Positions 46,937 through 53,867 of a DNA stretch of 64,000 nucleotides are shown here, piece by piece (the first letter of the stretch is position 1; each line of letters begins with the position of its first letter). The position numbers and the translations under genes were made by a program. The notes below the pieces were generated by a model. The model ran no database searches. It was not told the DNA's origin and was given only the letters and a program-made list of their open reading frames with translations. Location: NCBI GenBank assembly GCA_035627955.1, contig DASPKU010000021.1:124001-188000 (forward strand), written 5' to 3'. Source of the DNA: Phycisphaerales bacterium. GTDB lineage: Bacteria > Planctomycetota > Phycisphaerae > Phycisphaerales > UBA1924.

Positions 46937-48118
46937 CTATGCAGCAGCGGGCTGGAGCAGCGCGTCGCGGTGTGCAGCGAGTTCGAGCTGCACGATGGTG
47001 GGGAGGCCGTAGCGGCGGCGGGCGGTGTGCGCGGCCGCGGTGCCCAGGCGGGAGCGGAGGCGGGGGTGGGTGAGGAGGTCCTCAATGGCGGCAGCCAAGG
47101 CGCGCGGGGTAGGCGCGACGAGCAGGCCGTCGGTGTTGTGGGCGATGACCTCGAGGCCGGGCGCCTGCGCGGCGATCACCGGGGCGCCGGTGGTCATGGC
47201 CTCGATGACGGTCTTGGGGTGCCCCTCGAGGGCGGAGGCCTGCACGTAGATGGTGCAGGTGTGCATGCGGGCGAGCAGGTCGTGGTGGGGGATGCGGGGG
47301 GTGAGGGTCACGTTGACGGTCAGGGCCTCGGCGAGGTTGCGGAGGCTGGGCCGCTCGGCACCCTCGCCGAAGACATCGAGGCGGGTGGTCTCGCGGAGCG
47401 CTTTCGGCAGGAGCGAGAGGGCCTCGATCAGCAGGTGGACGCGCTTGCGGGGGACGAGCTGGCCAGCGTAGAGCAGGGTCGCGGCGTCGCGCTGCTGCAC
47501 GGGCGTGGGGTCGGAGGTGAGGTCGACGTAGTTGGGGATGAGGCGGGTGCGGGCGGGGTCGAGCGCGTGGCGCGCGACAAGGTGGTCGAGCATCTCCTGC
47601 GTGGTGCCGACGACGAGGTCCGCGGCGGTGCAGAGGGCGTGCTCGCGGGCGCGGGTGCGGTGAGCCTCGGGTGACTTCGGGCCCTTGTCCGATTCGACGA
47701 AGAGCGACCAGGGGTAGCCGCCGCGGGCGATGAGGGCGGTGGGGTGGTTGCGGCTGCGGAGGTGATTGGTGATGGCGAGGGCGAGCTCGCCGCCGTGCAT
47801 CTGGTTGGTCTTGACGATTGTCGGTGAGTCTGCGGGGATCAGCGCGGCCACGCGCGCGGGGGCGGCGGCGGTGTAGTCGGCGGGCGGGAGATTGTCGTGG
47901 TTGCAGACGACGTGGACCTTGTGGGCGTCGGCGGGGGCGAGGAGGGGGGCGAGGATGCCGGGGTCGGTGGAGTGGCCGTGGGTGACGAGGATGATGCGTG
48001 CGTAGTGGGGGAGGAGCTCGCGATAGAGGGCCCACTCGCGGGCGAGCATGCCGGTGTCACGCCAGGTGGCGAGGGAGACGCTCTCGGTAAAGGTGAGGAT
48101 GAGGGTGGCGTGGCGCAT
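46937..48118 (-). CDS. Glycosyltransferase family 4
   Basis: A 393-residue GT4 enzyme of GT-B fold. The start RHATLILTFTESVSLATWRD, then KTNQMHGGELALAITNHLRS (acceptor side); donor side LLYAGQLVPRKRVHLLIEAL, VFGEGAERPSLRN, YVQASALEGHPKTVIEAMTT (E-x7-E), APGLEVIAHNTDGLLV. Such retaining enzymes transfer sugar from UDP- or GDP-sugars. ATG at 48118 is preferred; a hairpin GCGGGC-TTTCA-GCCCGC lies 10-28 bases upstream. It lies 38 bases before the KdsC-like gene in the same direction, and its stop is inside a period-9 repeat. No C-terminal Rossmann-like add-on is seen. Confidence 0.9.
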   Translation of the reverse strand: MRHATLILTFTESVSLATWRDTGMLAREWALYRELLPHYARIILVTHGHSTDPGILAPLLAPADAHKVHVVCNHDNLPPADYTAAAPARVAALIPADSPTIVKTNQMHGGELALAITNHLRSRNHPTALIARGGYPWSLFVESDKGPKSPEAHRTRAREHALCTAADLVVGTTQEMLDHLVARHALDPARTRLIPNYVDLTSDPTPVQQRDAATLLYAGQLVPRKRVHLLIEALSLLPKALRETTRLDVFGEGAERPSLRNLAEALTVNVTLTPRIPHHDLLARMHTCTIYVQASALEGHPKTVIEAMTTGAPVIAAQAPGLEVIAHNTDGLLVAPTPRALAAAIEDLLTHPRLRSRLGTAAAHTARRRYGLPTIVQLELAAHRDALLQPAAA

Positions 48119-48128
48119 GGGATGGAAT

Positions 48129-48145
48129 GCGGGCTGAAAGCCCGC
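48129..48145. repeat. Hairpin GCGGGC-TGAAA-GCCCGC
   Basis: Six-bp perfect stem in the 105-base divergent gap between two glycosyltransferase genes, 11 bases upstream of the minus-strand ATG (48118). Confidence 0.6.
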
Positions 48146-48223
48146 CTCCCCGGTTCGATCGGCGATTGAGGGGGTGTGTGGGGAGTTTTTTGCGCGTGGG
48201 GCGCGGGTGGTCGATGGTGGGGT

Positions 48224-49405
48224 ATGGCTCTGATTTCGGTGGCGTTGCCGGTATGGCGGGCGGCGGGGACGTTGCGCGAGGCGCTCGGCTGTGTGCTGGG
48301 GCAGACGCACCGTGAGCTGGAGGTGCTGCTGGTCCTGAACGGGTCAGACGCGGAGACCCGGCGCGTGGCAATGGAGCAGGCGGCGGCGGATGGGCGGGTG
48401 CGGGTGCTGGAGATGGCGGAGGCGAGCCTGCCCGCGGCCCTGAACCTGTCGCTGCGGGAGGCGCGGGGCGAGTTTGTGGCACGGATGGACGCGGATGACT
48501 GGTGCGGGCCGGAGCGGCTGGCGCGGCAGGCGTCGTTCCTGGTGGAGCACCCGCGGGTGGCGGCGGTTGGGTGCGGGTGGGAGGTGGAGGAGGATGGGCG
48601 CGTGACGGCAGTGGTTCGGCCGCCGGCGGACCCGGCGGAAGCGCGGTGGCGGCTGCTGGTGGAGAACCCGTTCGCACACGGGGCGATGATGCTGCGGCGC
48701 TCGGCGGTGCTGGATATGGGCGGGTACGACGAGTCGATGGTGCGGGCGCAAGACTATGACTTGTGGGTGCGGCTGAGCGCGCGGTGGGGGGTGTGTGCGT
48801 TGCCGCAGGTGATGTACCGGCACCGGCGCGCGCCGGGGGGGACGTACAGCGCCTCGGAGCTGCAGGCGCGGCACGCGGCCGTGGTGATGACGCGGGCATG
48901 GGCCGCGCTCCCGGGGGGCGGGGATGTGTCGGGGGAGCTGGCGCGGGCGATGGGGGTGGAGGGCGGGCGGGCCTTGGCGATGGAGGCTCTTGAGGCGCGC
49001 CTGCGCGAGGAGCCGACGCGCGGGGCGCTGATGGCGTGGCTGTGGGTGCGCGGCGTGCTGGGGGCGGAGAAGAGCGTGGTGGAGGTCTGCCGCGGTGCGC
49101 GGGCGCGGGAGGTGGCTTCATTGATCAAAGCGGCGGGTGCGAGCGGCGTGTGGCTGTGGGGGGCGGGGGCGCACTGCGGGCGGGTGCTGGAGCTGCTGCG
49201 CGGGACGGGGCTGGAGGTGCTGGGGCTGGTGGATGACGGGCTGGTGGGGCAGGAGCGGTACGGGTTTGTGGTGTCTTCGCCTGCGGCGGTGCGGGCGGGG
49301 GAGGACGTGTTATTGGCGAGTGATGCGCATGAGGGGGCGCTGTGGGAGGCGTCGCGCGGGGCGCGGGAGCGCGGGGTGAGGGTGTGGCGGTTGTACTCGG
49401 AGTGA
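48224..49405 (+). CDS. Glycosyltransferase family 2 with C-terminal Rossmann-like domain
   Basis: A 393-residue GT-A glycosyltransferase. ALISVALPVWRAAGTLREAL, then LEVLLVLNGSDAETRRVAME, SLREARGEFVARMDADDW (the DxD metal site), GGYDESMVRAQDYDLWVRL are the GT2 signature. From about residue 310 a different module follows: GVWLWGAGAHCGRVLELLRG, GLVDDGLVGQ, DVLLASDAHEGALWEASRGA, RLYSE. This module is shared with two GT-B enzymes of the cluster. ATG at 48224 is chosen on similarity to family starts; no ribosome site is seen. It is divergent from the GT4 gene at 48118. Confidence 0.88.
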   Translation: MALISVALPVWRAAGTLREALGCVLGQTHRELEVLLVLNGSDAETRRVAMEQAAADGRVRVLEMAEASLPAALNLSLREARGEFVARMDADDWCGPERLARQASFLVEHPRVAAVGCGWEVEEDGRVTAVVRPPADPAEARWRLLVENPFAHGAMMLRRSAVLDMGGYDESMVRAQDYDLWVRLSARWGVCALPQVMYRHRRAPGGTYSASELQARHAAVVMTRAWAALPGGGDVSGELARAMGVEGGRALAMEALEARLREEPTRGALMAWLWVRGVLGAEKSVVEVCRGARAREVASLIKAAGASGVWLWGAGAHCGRVLELLRGTGLEVLGLVDDGLVGQERYGFVVSSPAAVRAGEDVLLASDAHEGALWEASRGARERGVRVWRLYSE

Positions 49406-49503
49406 GAAGAAATATTGGAGGTGGGATTTGGGAGGTGGGGTTTGGGATGTCGTATATGGGGCGCCGGTCGTTGAGCGGTGATGGATCTCGCCCGGTTCTC
49501 CTC

Positions 49504-49521
49504 CGCCCCCTTCGGGGCGGC
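49504..49521 (+). terminator. Hairpin after the GT2 gene
   Basis: CCGCCCC, loop CTTC, GGGGCGG (7-bp stem) about 100 bases after the stop, without a T-run. Possible terminator. Confidence 0.4.
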
Positions 49522-49546
49522 TGAGTGAATGTGGCAAACCACCAGT

Positions 49547-49735
49547 TGCGCGACGGCGAAGCGCCGTCGCTTCACTGGTGGCAACACTCTGGCGCCCCGT
49601 TGGGGCGAAGAGCACCGAGATGAGGACATCTCGGTGGCACGATGGGTGCGCAACGGCGAAGCGCCGTCGCTCCACTGGTGGCAACACTCTGGCGCCACGT
49701 TGGGGCGAAGAGCACCGAGATGGACACCTCGGGGC
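49547..49735. repeat. Duplicated 100-bp composite of three hairpins, with dispersed palindromes F and G
   Basis: Two copies in exact 100-base register: 49547-49646 and 49647-49735 (truncated). Over the first 75 bases they differ at only 3 positions. Each has CGACGGCG-AAG-CGCCGTCG (49551-49569 in copy 1), CGCCCC-GTT-GGGGCG (49593-49607), and the CGAGATG palindrome (49613-49636: CACCGAGATG, AGGA, CATCTCGGTG). In copy 2 this last hairpin is decayed (49713-49735). The region lies between convergent glycosyltransferase genes. No gene is present in the gap 49406-49747. Confidence 0.9.
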
Positions 49736-49747
49736 ACGAGCGCTCGT

Positions 49748-51361
49748 TCACGCGGCTTCGTAGAGCGGGACGACGTGGTCGGCGAAGGTGCGGGCGCGGG
49801 TCAGCATTTCGCGTTCGTGCTCGTCGCTGGAGATGATGAGGGCGTGGGCGTCGAGCAGGGGGAAGTGGGCGGGTGAGAGGACGGGCTTGCCGGCGATATG
49901 AGGCGGAGGGCCGTGGGGGGTGCCGGCCGCGTCATCGATGATGGCGACGAGTTCGGGGGTGCTGGCGATGGCGGATGCGAGCGCGGCGGTGTGGCGGCCG
50001 CAGCCATAGAGAGCGAGGCGCGTGCGGCCCTGCTGGCGGAGATGGGCGAGGGTGCGGCGGAGGCGGCGCTCGCCCGGGCTTGGGCGCGGCGTCACGGAGA
50101 GCGGCAGGTCGACTTCAGCAGTGTCGATGCCGACGGCGCGGAGCTCGGTGAGCCAGAGATTGGCGAGGTGGGCGGCGCGCTCGGGGGCGAAGGGGCCGAT
50201 GGCGCTGAGGGCGTGGAGCGTGCGGGTCCACCGGCGGGTGATCGCGTCGGGCGTTGCGTGGTCGCCGGGGCATGCCGCGGCTTCGTTGAAGAGCGCGTTG
50301 AGCGCGGGGGCGCGGGCGGCGGGGGAGAAGAGTTGGAGTGCGCGGGCGTGCGCGGCGCTGGACATGGCGTGCAGCGCGCCGGGGCTGTTCACGAGAGTGG
50401 AAAGGGCCGCGGCGAGGGCGGGCATGTCGCCGGTGGGGATGATGAGGCCGTCGGAATGGCTGCGGATCCAGTGCGTGGCCTCGCCGCAGGAGGTGGTGAT
50501 GGCGGCGGGGCGGGCCGCGGCCATGGCCTCCATCACGCACATCGGCGCGGCCTCTGAAGCGGAGACCAGGAGCAGAAGGTGGTGCTCGTGCAGGAGGTGC
50601 GACATGCGCGCGGGCGGCACCGCGCCCGTGAAGGTGACGCGGGGCGAGTGGGGTGCGAGGGCGGCGCGGAGCTCGCGCTCGGCGGGACCCTCGCCGGCGA
50701 TGGTGAGGTGGAAGTGGACGGCGCGGGCGGCGAGGGCGTCGCACAGGTGGGCAAGGTCGAGGACCCGCTTGTGGTGTTTCTCGAGACGGGCGGCGTAGAG
50801 CAGGCGCAGCGGGTGGTCGCCGCCCAGGGGCGGCAGGGGCGCCGGCTCTCCGGGCACGTCGATGAAGGCGGGGGCGGTGGCGCGCGGGGGCGGTAGTTCG
50901 AGGCCGAGCTCGGCGGCGACGGTGAGGGCGCGCCGTCGGCCCTCGTGCGACACGGCCCGCCAGGCGTCGGCGAGCTCGAAGCAAGTGGTGACGAGCGCCT
51001 CGCCGTCGTGGGATGCGGAGTGGAGCCAAGCGGCGCAGCGAGTGCCGCGGTAGTGCTCCAATGAGGCGGCGGCGAAGGCGTGGGGGAGGTCGTTCGTGAG
51101 GACTACGTCGACATTCAAGCTGCGAAGCGCGTCGCGTACGGCGAGCACCTGATCAACGGCGTCGGCGCCCTTGGGCCAGGTGCAGAGCGCGACGCCGGGG
51201 GCGCCGGCGAGAGGGGATTGCGCGACGTCTGTGTCGGTGAGGGCCTCGCCGATGATCAGCGGGCGTGCGGGGGTGTGGGGAGCCTCCAGGCGCGCGGCGG
51301 AGAGGCCGGCAGTGGAGACGCCGGAGACCTTGGCGGGGCGGTGGAGGGCGACGACGTTCAT
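49748..51361 (-). CDS. Glycosyltransferase family 4-type protein with C-terminal Rossmann-like domain
   Basis: A 537-residue GT-B enzyme: donor half LRLLYAARLEKHHKRVLDLA, LTIAGEGPAERELRAALAP, SASEAAPMCVMEAMAAARPA (E-x7-E-like), THWIRSHSDGLIIPTGDM. After about residue 440 it carries the extra module LALYGCGRHTAALASAIAST, AIIDDAAGTP, AHALIISSDEHEREMLTRA, as in the genes at 43980 and 48224. ATG at 51361 overlaps the stop of the upstream gene by four bases (ATGA), so the two are translated together. The N-terminal half (acceptor side) has no diagnostic motif. Its likely role is sugar addition in a surface glycan. Confidence 0.87.
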   Translation of the reverse strand: MNVVALHRPAKVSGVSTAGLSAARLEAPHTPARPLIIGEALTDTDVAQSPLAGAPGVALCTWPKGADAVDQVLAVRDALRSLNVDVVLTNDLPHAFAAASLEHYRGTRCAAWLHSASHDGEALVTTCFELADAWRAVSHEGRRRALTVAAELGLELPPPRATAPAFIDVPGEPAPLPPLGGDHPLRLLYAARLEKHHKRVLDLAHLCDALAARAVHFHLTIAGEGPAERELRAALAPHSPRVTFTGAVPPARMSHLLHEHHLLLLVSASEAAPMCVMEAMAAARPAAITTSCGEATHWIRSHSDGLIIPTGDMPALAAALSTLVNSPGALHAMSSAAHARALQLFSPAARAPALNALFNEAAACPGDHATPDAITRRWTRTLHALSAIGPFAPERAAHLANLWLTELRAVGIDTAEVDLPLSVTPRPSPGERRLRRTLAHLRQQGRTRLALYGCGRHTAALASAIASTPELVAIIDDAAGTPHGPPPHIAGKPVLSPAHFPLLDAHALIISSDEHEREMLTRARTFADHVVPLYEAA

Positions 51362-53823
51362 GAGACGGGCGGCAATGTCGGATGTTCGATGTCGGATGTC
51401 GGATGTGACAGCGAAGCGTTGAAAGAAGTGGCGACGAGCTCGAGCATGCGTTGTGCGAGGGCGTCGGTGGTGAGGTGCTCGCGGGCGACCTTGGTGACGC
51501 GATCGGTCACACTGACCCGCCAGGCCTGGTCGGTGAGGGCGCGGGTGATGAGGGCTTCAAGCTGGGCCTCGGTCTGGAAGGTGGTGTCGGCGAGGTCGCC
51601 GAAGAGGAACGCGGGGTTGTGGTCGGGGGCCATCGCGTTGCGGAGCCGGCGCTGGTTCTCGCGCCGTGAGGTGGGGAACCACATGATGGGACCCTCGTGC
51701 GGGTGGCCGAGGCGCGCGAGGTGGTCGGCGAGGGCGTGGAACTCGGGGTGGTTGGCGATCTCGTAGCCGACGCGGGCATTGGCGGTGTCGACGTGGTCGG
51801 GCGTGCGGTCGATGGTGGCGAGCTCGGCGGCGGTGCGGAGGCCGGCGTGGGCGTCACGGAACAGGCGGGGTATGCACAGGCCGCCGGCGAGGTAGCACTC
51901 GACAACGCGCTGGTGCACAAGGGCGGTGCCGGAGAGGTGCAGGTGCACGCCGGCGCAGCGGTAGCTGGCGCGGAGCTCGTCGTTGTGCGGGAGCTCGCCG
52001 CGGGCGAACTCGGCAAGCGTGGGGTGCCTATCCCAGTGCTTGCCGTAGAGGTGGAAGCGGAGGTTGCGCCGGCGGGCGATTGCGGCGGCCCACTCGAGGG
52101 CCTCGTGACGGATGAGGCGGTCGGCGAGCGGGATGGCCGCGTGCTGGTAGATCTTGTGGAGCGTGTCCTGGTCGGCGGGGGAGTCGGGCTCGCGGCCGAG
52201 CGCGTTGCGGAGGCGGTCGCGGGCAGCGTTGCGGAGGCGGAGGTGGTGGCAGGTGTGGGCGCACTCGCTGGCCGCGGCCTGGATTTCGGGCCAGAGGGCG
52301 TCGAAGGCGCGCTGGGCGCCGGGGTTGTGCCGCATCTCGGCGCGGAGGCGCTCAAACATGGCCCGCGGCGTCTCGGCGTGGTGGGAGACGAAGGCGATGT
52401 CGCAGGTGTGCTTGCGGGCGAGGTCGGGTGCGACGGGGCCGCGGTGGAACTTGTGAGGGTCAGCGACGAGGGCGATGGGCAGGAGGCGGTCGGTGGGGTA
52501 CTCGTGCCTCAGGAAGAGGTCGGCGAAGGTGTGGCCTGCGATGAAGTCGAAGTCTGTTTGCGCACGCCCCAGCTCGGCGCGGAAGAGGTGGGGCATCGCG
52601 TCCTGGAGCCAGGCGATGTAGGGGATGCGCGGCGGGATAGCGCGTGCGAGGCAGGCGCGGGGGTAGTTGATGGTGATGATGAGGTCGGGGTCGAGCTCGT
52701 CGATGGCACGAAGGTACGCGTTGGCCGCGAGCTCGGTATGGGCGTCAGGCTCGATGAGCACCTGGGCGCGGTGGCCGGCGCGGGTGAGTGCGGCGGCGAG
52801 GTCGTGCGCGGCGTGCTGGACGTACGTGGAAAAGCGCGAGGTGGGGAGGAGGATGCGGAGGTGAGACGGTGAGGCGGTGAGACGGTGAGACGGTGATGGA
52901 GGTGTACCGAAGCATTCGCGCCAGTAGGTTGCGTCGCGCTCGGCGTACCGGGTGGTCAGGGCTGTGGTGAGTTGCTCGAACTCAGTGTGCTGGTGGGTGA
53001 GCGCGGCGGAGACGGTATCGGGGAGCGAGGGGGTGCACGGCGTGGGGAGCGTGGGGCTCGGCAGGACGATGGTGGGGAGGGCGTAGGGGGTGCGCTCCCG
53101 GAGTTTCGCGGCCAGGCGCGTGGTGGCATCGGGGCCGATGTAGAGCTCGACGCGCGGGTCGTTGAGTTCGCCGGTGAGGTCGGTGATCGCGAGCTGCTCG
53201 AGGAACTCGGCGGGGTCGTGCTGGGCGATGATGATGCGGGGGGCGAAGCCGATGGGGCTCGTCGGGGTGGCGTCGTAGAGGGCTTTGAAGAGAGGGGCGG
53301 AGAGGCCGTGGAGGACGATGCGGGAGAGGTCGGCGGCAGATCGCTGACGGACCTGGTCGAGCAGGGCCTTGGCGTGGGCGTGCTGATTGATGAAGCGGGT
53401 GGTGCGGAGGGCGGCTGAGGGCTCGGCGGCACGATGGGCAGTGCGCGGACGGGTGATGAGGTTGCCGTCGAGGGTCTTGAAGCAGTCGTGGGTGGGTTGG
53501 ATGTTGTCGAGCTGCAGGGCACCGAGATGAAGACATCTCGGTGGCACGACGGTGTCGTCCGGCAGGCGGGCGACGGCGGCGCGGAGGGCGTTGACGTCGG
53601 GGTGGTCGGGGAGCAGCGCGAGCTGCTCGTTCGCGAGGGTGCGGAGGCCCAGCCGCGCGAGGTTGGCGGCGGTGAGGAAGCGGAGTGCGTGGTCGCCCTG
53701 GATCTGGTCGAGGGCCTGGGCGGCGAGGGGGAGGAAGTCCCAGGGGCGGCCGGACTGGCCCGCGCGGACGAGGTCGTCGCGGGTCAGCGTGCGCGGAGTT
53801 TGAGCGCTGGGTGCTGCGGGCAC
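51358..53823 (-). CDS. Large glycosyltransferase-like protein (CgeB-like) containing an inserted palindrome
   Basis: An 821-residue protein. Its middle and end resemble CgeB-type GT-B proteins: LRILLPTSRFSTYVQHAAHD, DELDPDLIITINYPRACLAR, RIPYIAWLQDAMPHLF, CDIAFVSHHAETPRAMFERL, FHLYGKHWDRHP, GVHLHLSGTALVHQRVVECY, LAGGLCIPRLF. The N-terminal 110 residues are helical and TPR-like. VVPPRCLHLGAL (about residues 92-103) is encoded by a dispersed palindrome. TPPSPSHRLTASPSHL comes from a period-8 repeat, and the last 15 residues (SHPTSDIEHPTLPPVS) from a period-7 repeat. GTG 53823 starts divergently from the HldE-like gene. The core fold seems intact. Confidence 0.78.
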   Translation of the reverse strand: MPAAPSAQTPRTLTRDDLVRAGQSGRPWDFLPLAAQALDQIQGDHALRFLTAANLARLGLRTLANEQLALLPDHPDVNALRAAVARLPDDTVVPPRCLHLGALQLDNIQPTHDCFKTLDGNLITRPRTAHRAAEPSAALRTTRFINQHAHAKALLDQVRQRSAADLSRIVLHGLSAPLFKALYDATPTSPIGFAPRIIIAQHDPAEFLEQLAITDLTGELNDPRVELYIGPDATTRLAAKLRERTPYALPTIVLPSPTLPTPCTPSLPDTVSAALTHQHTEFEQLTTALTTRYAERDATYWRECFGTPPSPSHRLTASPSHLRILLPTSRFSTYVQHAAHDLAAALTRAGHRAQVLIEPDAHTELAANAYLRAIDELDPDLIITINYPRACLARAIPPRIPYIAWLQDAMPHLFRAELGRAQTDFDFIAGHTFADLFLRHEYPTDRLLPIALVADPHKFHRGPVAPDLARKHTCDIAFVSHHAETPRAMFERLRAEMRHNPGAQRAFDALWPEIQAAASECAHTCHHLRLRNAARDRLRNALGREPDSPADQDTLHKIYQHAAIPLADRLIRHEALEWAAAIARRRNLRFHLYGKHWDRHPTLAEFARGELPHNDELRASYRCAGVHLHLSGTALVHQRVVECYLAGGLCIPRLFRDAHAGLRTAAELATIDRTPDHVDTANARVGYEIANHPEFHALADHLARLGHPHEGPIMWFPTSRRENQRRLRNAMAPDHNPAFLFGDLADTTFQTEAQLEALITRALTDQAWRVSVTDRVTKVAREHLTTDALAQRMLELVATSFNASLSHPTSDIEHPTLPPVS
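51375..51409. repeat. Period-7 repeat ATGTCGG at the 3' end of a glycosyltransferase gene
   Basis: ATGTCGG, ATGTTCG, ATGTCGG, ATGTCGG, ATGTGAC; it encodes most of the final residues of the gene 51358-53823. Confidence 0.85.
52861..52892. repeat. Period-8 tandem repeat GTGAGACG in a CDS
   Basis: GTGAGACG, GTGAGGCG, GTGAGACG, GTGAGACG: four 8-base units inside the CgeB-like gene, followed by a partial GTGATGG unit. Confidence 0.85.
53520..53543. repeat. Dispersed palindrome inside a CDS, copy H (CGAGATG arm)
   Basis: CACCGAGATG, loop AAGA, CATCTCGGTG, then GCAC: perfect 10-bp stem inside the CgeB-like gene, translated there as VVPPRCLHLGAL. Confidence 0.9.
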
Positions 53824-53867
53824 GGAGGATGTATCGGCGCAGGCGGGGCGCGGCCGATAAAGGGGCG

